Assembly: GCF_003003885.1 (NCBI RefSeq)
Contig: NZ_PVWN01000003.1
Location: forward strand, 62,001 to 126,000
DNA: 64,000 nucleotides
Reading direction: 5' to 3'
Source of the DNA: Chlorogloea sp. CCALA 695
GTDB lineage: Bacteria; Cyanobacteriota; Cyanobacteriia; Cyanobacteriales; Chroococcidiopsidaceae
Shown here: positions 49,021-58,132 of the stretch, in pieces
Layout: each line of letters starts with the position of its first letter
How positions within the stretch are numbered: position 1 is the stretch's first letter
Translations under genes and position numbers: made by a program
Notes under the pieces: generated by a model
Database searches by the model: none
What the model was told of the DNA's origin: nothing
Seen by the model: only the letters and a program-made list of their open reading frames with translations

Positions 49021-49962
49021 ATGCAGGTAACACCAGCCGTTTCTACCACTCCAACTCCCGGTAAATATTGGCAGTGGCGCGGACAGTCAATTTATTATGT
49101 CAAAGCGGGAGAAAAGCAACAACGCCCACCTTTATTACTCGTGCATGGGTTTGGTGCTTCTACAGATCACTGGCGCAAAAATATCGCTCAATTGCAAGCA
49201 GATTTTGAAGTATGGGCAATTGACTTACTGGGTTTTGGACGTTCGGCAAAACCTGAAATGGCTTACAGCGCCGACTTGTGGCGAGATCAATTAAATGATT
49301 TTATTACCGAAGTTATTGGTCAACCAACGGTGTTAGCCGGAAATTCTCTCGGCGGCTATACTTGTTTGTGTGTAGCAGCCCAGCGCCCAGAAGCCGCTTT
49401 AGGAGTAGTATTGCTCAATAGTGCGGGGCCATTTTCCGCCGATCAGTCATCAGATGAACCCGATCCTTTGCAAGCAGAGGTACAACCGCCCAAACAACCG
49501 GAAGTGTGGCAAAAGTTTCTAGGCGAGGCGGCTAAATGGATATTTGGGCAACCATTGGCGCGGTTAATATTATTTCAATACGTGCGCCAACCTTGGGTGA
49601 TTCGCCAAACTTTAGAAAGAGTTTATTTAGACAAAAGCGCTGTCACCGACCAATTAGTAGAAGAAATTTATCGCCCTTCCTGCGATGCTGGTGCAGCCCA
49701 AGTATTTGCGGCAATTTTTAGCAATCCTCAAGGAGAAAAAGTTGATATTTTACTGCAACAGTTAAAATCCCCCTTACTAATGCTGTGGGGAGAAGGAGAT
49801 CCTTGGATGAATACTAAAGAGCGATCGCCAAAATTTCGCCAATACTGCCCTAATTTGACCGAATACTTCTTGCGCGCTGGTCATTGTCCCCATGATGAAG
49901 TCCCAGAACAAGTTAATTCTCTGCTAAAATCCTGGGTTTTATCGATTGCAGATGTAGTTTAA
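49021..49962 (+). CDS. alpha/beta-fold hydrolase
   Basis: 313 residues. The oxyanion motif LVHGFGASTDHWRKN, nucleophile elbow LAGNSLGGYTC, acid in LWGEGDPW and His in RAGHCPHDEVPE give a complete catalytic set. The sequence resembles the cyanobacterial/plant group that includes pheophytinase-like hydrolases, but the substrate is not established. A lid region (about 145-200) is present. Confidence 0.85.
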   Translation: MQVTPAVSTTPTPGKYWQWRGQSIYYVKAGEKQQRPPLLLVHGFGASTDHWRKNIAQLQADFEVWAIDLLGFGRSAKPEMAYSADLWRDQLNDFITEVIGQPTVLAGNSLGGYTCLCVAAQRPEAALGVVLLNSAGPFSADQSSDEPDPLQAEVQPPKQPEVWQKFLGEAAKWIFGQPLARLILFQYVRQPWVIRQTLERVYLDKSAVTDQLVEEIYRPSCDAGAAQVFAAIFSNPQGEKVDILLQQLKSPLLMLWGEGDPWMNTKERSPKFRQYCPNLTEYFLRAGHCPHDEVPEQVNSLLKSWVLSIADVV

Positions 49963-50016
49963 ACAAATTTGGCGTTGCTAAATTCAGAGCGCGAAAATGA
50001 TTGCAAAACAAATGCT

Positions 50017-50041
50017 AGAGACGTTGCATTGCAACGTCTCT
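50017..50041. repeat. short palindrome AGAGACGTTGC / GCAACGTCTCT
   Basis: An 11-bp perfect stem with a three-base loop. From general knowledge, GAGACGTTGCA palindromes are dispersed in many cyanobacterial genomes, so this is probably a repeat element rather than a gene-specific terminator. Confidence 0.65.
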
Positions 50042-50050
50042 CTGCAATAC

Positions 50051-50095
50051 AAATTTAAGGGGTCTTATCCGCTTACGACAAGACCCCTTAAATTT
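50051..50095. repeat. 16-bp perfect inverted repeat
   Basis: AAATTTAAGGGGTCTT (50051-50066) and AAGACCCCTTAAATTT (50080-50095) with a 13-base loop. It is 10 bp after the preceding palindrome. It could end the hydrolase transcript or be one end of a MITE-like element. Confidence 0.75.
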
Positions 50096-50412
50096 CGGGA
50101 TTCAGTTTATTCAAAGAAGTTAACAAATAAAGTGGAGAAATAACTAAAGTTTACATCTCTCGTAATTCCAGCACAGTAGCGTCTTTCTAGACCTGAGTTT
50201 GGCTACGGCTTTATTAGAGCTTTTTGCCACTAACCCTATGCTTGGAACAATTACAAGTTTGGCTCTCTAACAGGGGACACGAGGTTGAGCGCCTTTTTTG
50301 GTTTAGCTGTTTTAAGCTTTTTGCGTCCTATTACTTAAGTTATCACTACTTTTTGTTTTAGCAAGGGTAAGTTTACTAAAATTCAACCTTCTTGAAACTT
50401 CTCAACATTATT

Positions 50413-51378
50413 TTAAGCGGCAAAATTCCACATTACCGGGTTGTCGTCTAAATGCTCCGTAACGGTGCGCCCGATCGCATCAATTTCTTGAAGTTCATCT
50501 GTAGAGAGTTCGATATTTGCAGCTAGAGCATTATTTACAGCTTGTTCGGTATTTCTTGCACCGACAATGGCATTAGTTTGAGGTTGAGCAATTAGCCAAG
50601 CAAGAGCCAAATTACCTAAAGTAGCTTGATGGCGATCGGCGATTGGACTCAGTTTTGTTAAAGCCAATTGCGCCCTTTGATAATTTTCTCCTTGAAACAG
50701 CTTGTTTTTAGCCCGATTATCTTCAGCATCGAATTTGTGATCGGCGGCAAATTTGCCCGTTAATAATCCTTGCGCCAAAGACGAGTAAGCAAGAATAGAT
50801 ATATCGTTTTCAATGCAATAAGGTACAGTATCTTTTTCTACCTGTCGCCAAAATAGCGAGTAAGGCGGCTGGATGCTATCAATTCGTCCGTACTGCGAAG
50901 CTTCTTCTAGCTGATCGCGGGAAAAATTAGAAACCCCAATAGCGCGAATTTTGCCTTGCTCTAGCAGCTTATTTAAGGCGCTCATCGTTTCTTCAATGGG
51001 GATAACAGCACTATTAAAAGTGCCACTGGGCCAATGAATTTGATATAAATCAATATAATCAGTTTGCAGATTTTGTAAAGAGCGATCACAAGCTTCAATT
51101 ACTTGGTCATATTTCAAATGATTGGCAAAAACTTTAGTAGCATAAACGGCTTTATCTCTCACATCAGACAAAGCTTTAGCAACAATTTGCTCTGAATGTC
51201 CCTCCCCATAAACTTCCGCCGTATCAATGGTAGTAATTCCCGCATCAAAAGCGGCTCTAATTGCCTTAGTTGTCTCCTCATCGGAAATTCCCACCCACAT
51301 TCTTTTCCCAGCTTGCCAAGTTCCCATCAAAATCGGGCTAATCTGTAGATTGGATCTACCTAAGCGGCGCATTTCCAT
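50413..51378 (-). CDS. aldo/keto reductase
   Basis: 321 residues in the (beta/alpha)8 NADPH-dependent family. The catalytic tetrad is visible: Asp and Tyr in TIDTAEVYGEGHSE, Lys in AVYATKVF and His in LYQIHWPSG. The cofactor end shows AIVGARNTEQ. The substrate is unknown; many relatives reduce reactive carbonyls. It is divergent from the pentapeptide-TPR gene. Confidence 0.92.
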   Translation of the reverse strand: MEMRRLGRSNLQISPILMGTWQAGKRMWVGISDEETTKAIRAAFDAGITTIDTAEVYGEGHSEQIVAKALSDVRDKAVYATKVFANHLKYDQVIEACDRSLQNLQTDYIDLYQIHWPSGTFNSAVIPIEETMSALNKLLEQGKIRAIGVSNFSRDQLEEASQYGRIDSIQPPYSLFWRQVEKDTVPYCIENDISILAYSSLAQGLLTGKFAADHKFDAEDNRAKNKLFQGENYQRAQLALTKLSPIADRHQATLGNLALAWLIAQPQTNAIVGARNTEQAVNNALAANIELSTDELQEIDAIGRTVTEHLDDNPVMWNFAA

Positions 51379-51547
51379 AACTAAGTTAAAAATAGGCTAT
51401 TGTTACTTTCCTTTAATACATCGAGCAACAATTAAATTAATCTGTCTTAAGTCGCCTATTAAGATGATTTGGGGCATAATATCGTCAATTGAAATATTAA
51501 ATGTTACTCTACAAAAATTAGCGTATCCTTTGCCAAACCTCCCATTT

Positions 51548-52318
51548 ATGAAACTTTTTATTGCTGCTACGGTACTTACTACAATTAACTTTGCTCATCC
51601 AGCTTTATCAGAAAGCATTGCTCATACCAGACAGTTGCTTGCAACTAAACAATGTCAAAGCTGCGATTTAAGTGGTGCGGGGCTAGTTATGGCGAATTTA
51701 TCGGGAGCAAATTTAACGGGGGCTAACTTAAGCGGAGCAAATTTGAGCCGTGCAAACTTGAGTGGGGCTGATTTGACGGGTGCAAACTTAGTTGGTGCTT
51801 CTTTGTTTGGAGCCAATTTAACGGGTGCAAAGTTAGGGGGAGCGCAAATAGCTGGGGCAGATTTTAGAGATGCTTACTTGTACAATGTCAGCTTTGGCGA
51901 TGCTGATGTAAATGTAGCTCATTTGCAAGGTGCGATCGGTATCCCTATAGCCGCCGGGAAAGCTGAAGACTTTTATCGCTGGGGGATGTTACAAGGGCAA
52001 AAAGGCGACTCTCAAGGGGCGATTGATTACTTTAACCAAGCTTTGACTATAGATCCAGAGTTTGCTTTAGCTTACATGGGTCGAGGTGTTGCACGTTACC
52101 AATTACTAGACCGTAAAGGCGCTAGAGATGATGCTAGAGTTGCTGATGAATTGTTTTTAGCTCAAGGTAATGTTCCTGGAACTCAGACAGCGCAAGCATT
52201 TATCAAAGAGTTGGAAGCGCCACTACCAAGCGATGCCAAGCCAAAAAGTAAAGGTAACTTTATGAATATTTTAGGACTATTAGGCTCGGCTGCTGTAAAA
52301 ATGTTTCTGCCATTTTAG
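51548..52318 (+). CDS. exported pentapeptide-repeat and TPR protein
   Basis: 256 residues from ATG 51548. A signal peptide (about 1-20) precedes a pentapeptide-repeat right-handed helix (about 34-120, with ANLSGANLTGANLSGANLSR and similar). A TPR pair follows (about 140-190, KGDSQGAIDYFNQALTIDPE). A C-terminal hydrophobic segment ends the protein. This suggests a periplasmic or lumenal scaffold; the partner is unknown. Some relatives are in thylakoids. The open frame continues upstream but only this ATG gives an export signal. Confidence 0.8.
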   Translation: MKLFIAATVLTTINFAHPALSESIAHTRQLLATKQCQSCDLSGAGLVMANLSGANLTGANLSGANLSRANLSGADLTGANLVGASLFGANLTGAKLGGAQIAGADFRDAYLYNVSFGDADVNVAHLQGAIGIPIAAGKAEDFYRWGMLQGQKGDSQGAIDYFNQALTIDPEFALAYMGRGVARYQLLDRKGARDDARVADELFLAQGNVPGTQTAQAFIKELEAPLPSDAKPKSKGNFMNILGLLGSAAVKMFLPF

Positions 52319-52353
52319 ACAGTTACGTTACACAGGATTAAAGAAGTATTTTG

Positions 52354-53643
52354 TTAGTTTTTCACCAGGTTTAGTTCGTCTTTAGATTCATCTCTGGCTT
52401 TGAAGTACCAGTAAAGATTTGCAACAGCTAAGTCAGAAGCCTTTTCTAGATTAGATGGTACTAAGCTTTTATGATGAGCTATTACAGCTTGCTGAGTAAT
52501 ATAATTTGTATACTCCTGACGCAATTGTGATGTAAACATCATTGATAGCTGGTCAACCAAAGAAGCAAAATGAGATTTTTGATACAAAGTCTCATAACAG
52601 ACTTGTTCTAACGGAATTAAATCATTACTATCTGTGTTCAGGGTTAATTCATCAGCGCTAAAATCAGCACTTTCGAGTAGTTTGAGTTCGGATGATGGCA
52701 AAGTTTGCATCCAATCAATTTGATTTTGCCAGGATGCTAACGCCGCTAAATCGTGATTATAGATTCGGGTTAATTCAGGAAACAGAAAATCTAGCTCGTC
52801 TTCAGTTTCACAATTATTTATCACATTTTGGGCATCAATACGAATTTTAGCTTGAAGATGGGATAAGCGATCGCACACGGCGGCGGGTTCACTTTGCAGT
52901 TGATAAGTTGAAATAATTGCTTGCTCTATTACCCAAGCGCACTCTAAACGGCGCAGTTGTCCGGCGGAACAAGTAACTTCTAATAATTCACGATTGTCAT
53001 AATCTGCCAAAGCTTGAAACAACATTCCTCTGGCGCCATCAATTTCAGCATTTCTCCGGCTGGTATCTTGAATTTGCATTGCCGAACGCAAACGGTGAAG
53101 CGCTTGAGTAAATAAGCCATAAGCTCTAACTAAAATTGTCCGGTGGTTTTTAAAGTCAACATCAATTGCTACTTGCTCGATAAGTTCTCTAATTTCTGCA
53201 CCTTGGTCTTTTAAAGCTTGTTTGAGGTCGATAAAACCATCTTTGACTTCTATTCTGAGTTGTCCTACTTCCTTTCTCAGTTTTAATGTCTGCTGCAAAT
53301 TAACGGCAGACAATACACCCACAGCAACCGTTCCTACGCCGATAAAGGCGGTTGTCGCTTGCAATACCCCTAAACTAGATTGGATAGATTGCAAGCCTAC
53401 CTGAACAGCCGCAAAGCCTTGATGTGTCTGATACATCTGTGCTGCTCCCATTACCATCTGAACAGGACTAAATAAAGGTGACAGGGGGGTATTTTGAGCC
53501 ATCATCCCGACGGCTTGAGCTACAAACTTTCCTGTAGAAGCATCTCTAGCCAAACCTATTGGGACTCCCGCAGATGTAAAAACCTGTACGTATTTGCCAG
53601 CTTCGATAGCCGCTTGAACAGCCGAAGTAAATTGAAACAGCAT
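52354..53643 (-). CDS. unknown protein divergent from a dynamin-like GTPase
   Basis: 429 residues from ATG 53643; an open frame reaches TTG 53733 but has no better ribosome site. A Gly/Ala-rich hydrophobic segment (about 100-125, GVGTVAVGVLSAVNL) is followed by a coiled coil (about 128-160, RKEVGQLRIEVKDGFIDLKQ) and a long helical domain with no recognised motif. It could be membrane-active. I do not recognise the family. Its position, divergent from the TerB-dynamin gene with a short shared promoter region, suggests a functional pair. Confidence 0.75.
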   Translation of the reverse strand: MLFQFTSAVQAAIEAGKYVQVFTSAGVPIGLARDASTGKFVAQAVGMMAQNTPLSPLFSPVQMVMGAAQMYQTHQGFAAVQVGLQSIQSSLGVLQATTAFIGVGTVAVGVLSAVNLQQTLKLRKEVGQLRIEVKDGFIDLKQALKDQGAEIRELIEQVAIDVDFKNHRTILVRAYGLFTQALHRLRSAMQIQDTSRRNAEIDGARGMLFQALADYDNRELLEVTCSAGQLRRLECAWVIEQAIISTYQLQSEPAAVCDRLSHLQAKIRIDAQNVINNCETEDELDFLFPELTRIYNHDLAALASWQNQIDWMQTLPSSELKLLESADFSADELTLNTDSNDLIPLEQVCYETLYQKSHFASLVDQLSMMFTSQLRQEYTNYITQQAVIAHHKSLVPSNLEKASDLAVANLYWYFKARDESKDELNLVKN

Positions 53644-53763
53644 AGCTCTGTTTGTGTTATCCACTAATTTTTTTGAGCCTAGCTTGAATACCAGATTGAA
53701 GATAACCGTATTTTCTCGGTACTTTGTCTCCAAATTTGGGAATACTAAGTCGAAAGGAACGTT

Positions 53764-56313
53764 ATGAGGTTGACTGGTATGAATACTACACCGATTGGCA
53801 CTGAAACAATTGATTTGTTATCACGTATTACTGGACAAAAGCTTAGTCAAAGAGACATTACCCCACAATTGGTTTTTCTGGCTACTTTAGTAACTATTCT
53901 GTCAGGCGTAATTTATGCTGACGGTACGGTTACAGAGGAGGAAAAGCAACGGCTACAAGAGACGCTGAATCAATTTATTCCTGCTGGTGAAGATTTGCAT
54001 CAGTTGATGCAACTAACAATGACGGGTGTAAAACAGCATAAAATTTACAATAACCCTAGAGAATTAGTGTCCTTGATGGCTTCGCTTTCAAAAGCACAAA
54101 GGTTATTAATAATAGGTTTTGGCTATGAAATATCTGCCGCCGACGGCAATCTGGATAGTGCGGAAAAGAAGTATTTACAAATTGCTGCTAATCGTTTGGG
54201 TATCGAGCCTAAGCATTTAGCAGTTTTAGAAGCTACCTTTAGCAATCAAGAAGATGTTGAGCCAAATGATTTAGCAGAGGTGCAATCTTTGCTTGACGCT
54301 GCTCGATTCCATGACTTGGATACTTTGTTTGTTAAGGCTGCAAGTGAATTGGTTGCAATGTTGGCTAATGAAGTTGAACCTATAGCATCTCAACAACATT
54401 TTTCTGCTTATCAGCAATTAAACGATTTTCAGAAACATCAACAGCAACTTGATAATTTATGTTTTCAGGTTTACAACATAATCAAAGATTGTGCAGATAG
54501 TGATTGTTTATCTAATATCCTTGTAAAAGAAATAGAAGCAGTATCTAAAAAACTACAATCGCAAAAGTTTAGAGTAGCGGTTATAGGCGAATTTAGTCAA
54601 GGCAAATCTACTTTATTAAATGCTTTACTTGGTCAAGAAATTCAACCTGTAAGAGCAATTCCTTGTAGCGGTACAATCACAGTTCTTAGATATGGAAAAC
54701 AAGAACGAATAGTTTGTCGTTATAAGGATGGACGGGAAGAAGAAATTTCATTTAAGGAATACAAGGAAAAAGCAGCTATTTCTAAACAAGCAGCAATAGA
54801 TAGCCGTACTGAGGAACTTGAGCGCTCTGACATAGAAGAAATTATTTTTGAACATCCCGATTTGAGTTTGTGTAGGAGTGGGGTAGAAATTCTTGATTCA
54901 CCAGGATTAAATGAACATCCGCAGAGAACAGCTATTACTCAGAAGTTGCTTAAAGAAACAGATGCAGCTATTTTCTTAACAAATGCTATGCGGCTGCTTC
55001 CAGAAAAAGAAAAAGAGTTATTACAAGATGTCTGCATTTCGCTAAATGGAGGGCGGAAAAATGAACCTGCTGAAAATCTCTTTGTGTTAGTTAATTTTAT
55101 GGATTTACTAGATAACGAAGAAGATATCACTGATGTAAAACAAAGGCTTGATAATTTTATCCATAGTGAAAACCCACTTGTTAAAGGTGAGAATCGCAGC
55201 CATTATATATCTGCTAAAACTGCTCTTAAATCTATCTTAAATGGGACAAGTAATGAACATTTACAAGCTTTTCAGGATTTCACTAAGTATTTAGAGCAAT
55301 TTTTAATTTTTGAACGGGGAAAGATAAAAATTAATCAAGCTATTACTAAAATTCATGAGTTAATCAACTCAAGTTTGGAAGGATTAGAGCAAGAAGTCAA
55401 GTTTTTAGATGGTAATATCAAAATTTCGGCAACAGCAAGGCAACAGATAATAGAGAAGATTGGCGAAGCAAGTGGGCGAGATGTCAAAATTCGTATATTG
55501 GCAAATAATCTATTCGACAATAGCTTTGAACAAGCTAACGAATCATGGAAGAAATGGCTTGAAGGATTAGATGAACGTTTAGTAGAAAGGGCTGAAAAAT
55601 GGACTTCTCAACATTCACCAATATGGAGCCGTAGTGAATTAGCGAAAGATTATGCTCGTCAATTCAATCAAGACCTGTTATCGGAGTTAGATAGTTGGAT
55701 AAATAATCAGTTGAAGCAAGCTGTTTTAAAGGAACCTTTAGAAATATTGGATGATGCAATTAAGCAAGAATTGCAGGCAATTCAGTTAAACTTTCAAAAC
55801 ATTAGCCATTTATTAAATAAAGATTCAATAGATATGCAATTCCTTAAAGAAAGTCAGGTAGACTTCAATACTAATGCCACCAAGGGTTTTTGGGGTGGTT
55901 TTGGCTCACTTGGTATCGGTGCGGCTATATTACCAGTAATTTTTCTTTCTGGCCCCATTACGGCTATTATTATAGGTATGGGTGCTGGGGGTTGGGGTCT
56001 TATAGGAATAACTGCACTGGAAGAATCTATCAAGGCAAATGTTTTTCAGATGGGAGGCGAACAGTTTAGCAGCTCCTTAGATGATATTTTTGACAAAATA
56101 AATCAAATTATTGATTCAGTATTTATTAGCAGAATTGAATCAGCTAGTCAAATTATTGATCAAGCAATCTCAATTTCTGAGAACTTATTAGAGCAGCAGG
56201 ATAAAGTGCATCAGGCAACATTAGAACAACGTAATGGTGAAAAAGTTTGGATTGCCCAAAAGTGTGAAGAACTTAAGCAATTGCAAATAGAAATAGATAA
56301 AGAATACTTTTAA
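53764..56313 (+). CDS. TerB-dynamin-like GTPase
   Basis: 849 residues. An N-terminal TerB-like helical domain (about 30-160; acidic ADGTVTEEEKQRLQETL and AADGNLDSAEKKYL) is followed by a dynamin-type GTPase. Its motifs are G1 GEFSQGKSTLLNALL (about 275), a G2 threonine in PCSGTITVL, G3 DSPGLNEHPQRT and a G4-like VNFMDLLDNEED. Long helical stalk regions and a hydrophobic paddle-like segment (about 715-755, GFGSLGIGAAILPVIFLSGP) follow. Bacterial dynamins remodel membranes. ATG 53764 is supported by AAGGA. Confidence 0.88.
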   Translation: MRLTGMNTTPIGTETIDLLSRITGQKLSQRDITPQLVFLATLVTILSGVIYADGTVTEEEKQRLQETLNQFIPAGEDLHQLMQLTMTGVKQHKIYNNPRELVSLMASLSKAQRLLIIGFGYEISAADGNLDSAEKKYLQIAANRLGIEPKHLAVLEATFSNQEDVEPNDLAEVQSLLDAARFHDLDTLFVKAASELVAMLANEVEPIASQQHFSAYQQLNDFQKHQQQLDNLCFQVYNIIKDCADSDCLSNILVKEIEAVSKKLQSQKFRVAVIGEFSQGKSTLLNALLGQEIQPVRAIPCSGTITVLRYGKQERIVCRYKDGREEEISFKEYKEKAAISKQAAIDSRTEELERSDIEEIIFEHPDLSLCRSGVEILDSPGLNEHPQRTAITQKLLKETDAAIFLTNAMRLLPEKEKELLQDVCISLNGGRKNEPAENLFVLVNFMDLLDNEEDITDVKQRLDNFIHSENPLVKGENRSHYISAKTALKSILNGTSNEHLQAFQDFTKYLEQFLIFERGKIKINQAITKIHELINSSLEGLEQEVKFLDGNIKISATARQQIIEKIGEASGRDVKIRILANNLFDNSFEQANESWKKWLEGLDERLVERAEKWTSQHSPIWSRSELAKDYARQFNQDLLSELDSWINNQLKQAVLKEPLEILDDAIKQELQAIQLNFQNISHLLNKDSIDMQFLKESQVDFNTNATKGFWGGFGSLGIGAAILPVIFLSGPITAIIIGMGAGGWGLIGITALEESIKANVFQMGGEQFSSSLDDIFDKINQIIDSVFISRIESASQIIDQAISISENLLEQQDKVHQATLEQRNGEKVWIAQKCEELKQLQIEIDKEYF

Positions 56314-56472
56314 AGACTATCAACAGCCAGAGTCAGCCAGTTTATGAACCATAAGTAGCATCATTGCCAAGCCGATATCATCTTGCTGCAAGCGCGATCG
56401 CATTTGCCTCACTATATATCCTAGATGAAGGGAGTAATGCGATCGCAACATAACTAATGCGCCGTCAAGCGA

Positions 56473-56748
56473 TCAATGATGAGCTTCCATATATGCTCGC
56501 AACAAACTATTAATCTGGGTTTGATAGCCTCGTCCTTGAGACTTGTACCACTCCAGCACATCACTGTCAATCCGCAGAGTCACTTGTACTTTGTTCTTAT
56601 CCACTGGTAAACCGCTTCGCACCACTGCTTTAGCAAACTTTTCTGGTGTAATTTCTGGGCAGTCGGATAGATCGATATCTTCATCCGTCATAGTATCAAG
56701 CCGTTGCCAGTCTGTTTCAGATTTGCTCGAAATAGGTTTTTTGCTCAT
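56473..56748 (-). CDS. brnA: BrnA-family antitoxin
   Basis: 91 residues. The basic start is followed by DLSDCPEITPEKFAKAVVRS and a ribbon-helix-helix-like C-terminal half (VQVTLRIDSDVLEWYKSQGR then YQTQINSLLRAYM). It matches BrnA, which neutralises BrnT and represses the operon. ATG 56748 overlaps the BrnT stop by 32 bp, usual for this pair. Confidence 0.88.
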   Translation of the reverse strand: MSKKPISSKSETDWQRLDTMTDEDIDLSDCPEITPEKFAKAVVRSGLPVDKNKVQVTLRIDSDVLEWYKSQGRGYQTQINSLLRAYMEAHH

Positions 56749-56986
56749 TTTTGGTTGCCTTTCTTGTAGAAATAATCCGAATGTAGTCATAGCTTTCTGT
56801 ATGAACCACTGCAACAAGGTATCCTTGAAGCAAACCGAAAGTTACAAACCTCTGTTCTCCGTAGTCAAAGCGCTCATCTTCAACCGTTACGATCAATCCG
56901 TTAAAAACTACCGGAACATCTGAAAAATCGATTCCGTGTTTGCGAATGTTAGAAAGCCGTTTCGACTCATCCCACTCAAATTTAAT
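56717..56986 (-). CDS. brnT: BrnT-family toxin with non-standard start (ATT)
   Basis: Conserved BrnT sequence begins KFEWDESKRLSNIRKHGIDF and ends TKNEQKTYFEQI, 89 residues if counted from the ATT codon at 56986. BrnT is a ribonuclease-like toxin of about this length. No ATG, GTG or TTG occurs in frame near the conserved start; the next usable start is TTG 57118, 44 codons upstream, in sequence that does not look like BrnT. Either ATT is used, or the toxin is not translated. Confidence 0.75.
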   Translation of the reverse strand: MKFEWDESKRLSNIRKHGIDFSDVPVVFNGLIVTVEDERFDYGEQRFVTFGLLQGYLVAVVHTESYDYIRIISTRKATKNEQKTYFEQI

Positions 56987-56990
56987 GCTC

Positions 56991-57021
56991 TTATTGTAAC
57001 TACATTTTGTCGTTACAATAA
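56991..57021. promoter_or_regulatory. 10-bp inverted repeat ahead of brnT, candidate operator
   Basis: TTATTGTAAC and GTTACAATAA flank an 11-base spacer, only 5 bp upstream of the presumed brnT start. BrnA proteins repress their own operon (family knowledge), so this is the obvious binding site. Confidence 0.6.
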
Positions 57022-57214
57022 CTTCACTGAAGGATTTTTGAACTACAGTATAGATAAATTTTTGGGCGATCGCAGTATCATAAAAATGTGTATTTTGGGT
57101 TATTACCTGTTTAGGCAAAAGATATTTTCATGAAATTTAGTAAATGTACTCGTTGAACCAATCAATAACTAGCCAGTAAAATATATTTGTTGACGTAGGG
57201 CGATTATAACTGTA

Positions 57215-57736
57215 ATGAGTCAAAATACTGACGCAAAAGAAAATAGCAGTTACTATGTTTTACTAGGGTTGCATCCTTCAGCATCAGTCATAGATATTCG
57301 TCGCGCCTATCGAGAATTAAGCAAGCATTATCACCCCGATACCACTAAATTATCTACAGAAATTGCTACTATTAAGTTTCAAGAGCTTAACCAGGCTTAC
57401 GCTACCCTTAGTAACCCCGAACGGCGCATAGCTTACGATTATTTAATTGGCTACTCGCGTATAGCTGTAATTCAAGCGCCGTCCTATTTAGATCGCCCTA
57501 ACTTTACAAAATCTTCTGCTTATCTCGATCCTACCGATCGCCCTTTATCGGCTGGAGAAATCTTTGCTGTGTTTATTTTAGGGCTAACATTTGTTGGTTG
57601 TTTGATACTTGCTTTCGCTCTAAGCTTAATTCGTGGCGACACTTGGCAACCAATATCAACAATTGAGTTACAAATTGTTACGCAGCAGTTTACAATAGCT
57701 GTAAATGTTGCTTTGCAAGCACTGAGCAATTTTTAA
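57215..57736 (+). CDS. DnaJ-domain membrane protein
   Basis: 173 residues. A J domain (about 10-75) keeps the HPD motif in LSKHYHPDTTKLS. A membrane segment (about 113-135) follows, with a short tail. It would anchor an Hsp70 partner at a membrane. A DUF3143 gene follows 45 bp downstream; as I recall this pairing is common in cyanobacteria. Confidence 0.87.
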   Translation: MSQNTDAKENSSYYVLLGLHPSASVIDIRRAYRELSKHYHPDTTKLSTEIATIKFQELNQAYATLSNPERRIAYDYLIGYSRIAVIQAPSYLDRPNFTKSSAYLDPTDRPLSAGEIFAVFILGLTFVGCLILAFALSLIRGDTWQPISTIELQIVTQQFTIAVNVALQALSNF

Positions 57737-57781
57737 TCGAAATATTTATATTTTTCTTACCACAATTAAGCCTTAATTTAT

Positions 57782-58051
57782 ATGTCACTTCCTAACGCCA
57801 ATACTCCTTTATACAACCATGCTTTGCCAAATATTGAGCAGTGGTTAATTAGTCAAGGTTGCCAGCAAGATAGTTCAGCGCCTCATTGCTGGCATATTCA
57901 AAAGGCTGATTGGAAAGCGGAGCTTTGCCTTGAAGTCGAAGATATCACAGTCCGTTATTTTCAAGCTGGAGAAAAGCAAGATATTCAACGCGCCTTTAAG
58001 TATTCCCTAAGTCGGCAAGATATAGAACAGGCTGTATTTGCTGGCCCTTAG
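57782..58051 (+). CDS. DUF3143 family protein
   Basis: 89 residues with the DUF3143 core: LYNHALPNIEQWLISQGCQQ, a HCWHIQKADWKAELCLEVED strand pair and the C-terminal FKYSLSRQDIEQAVFAGP. A cyanobacterial family of unknown function. Probably co-transcribed with the upstream J-domain gene. Confidence 0.85.
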   Translation: MSLPNANTPLYNHALPNIEQWLISQGCQQDSSAPHCWHIQKADWKAELCLEVEDITVRYFQAGEKQDIQRAFKYSLSRQDIEQAVFAGP

Positions 58052-58132
58052 TAAAAAGAGTTTACGAGCTTTTTATCTATCGGTATGATCGCACGTTGAA
58101 GGTGTTGAGATGCTCAGTGAAGCTCAGGAGAA

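Larger units (their letters stand above)
49963..50412. other. palindrome-rich intergenic region
   Basis: 450 bp between two convergent genes with no coding sequence recognised. It holds two perfect inverted repeats (listed separately) in the first 130 bp. The remainder is AT-rich without further structure I could support. Confidence 0.6.
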
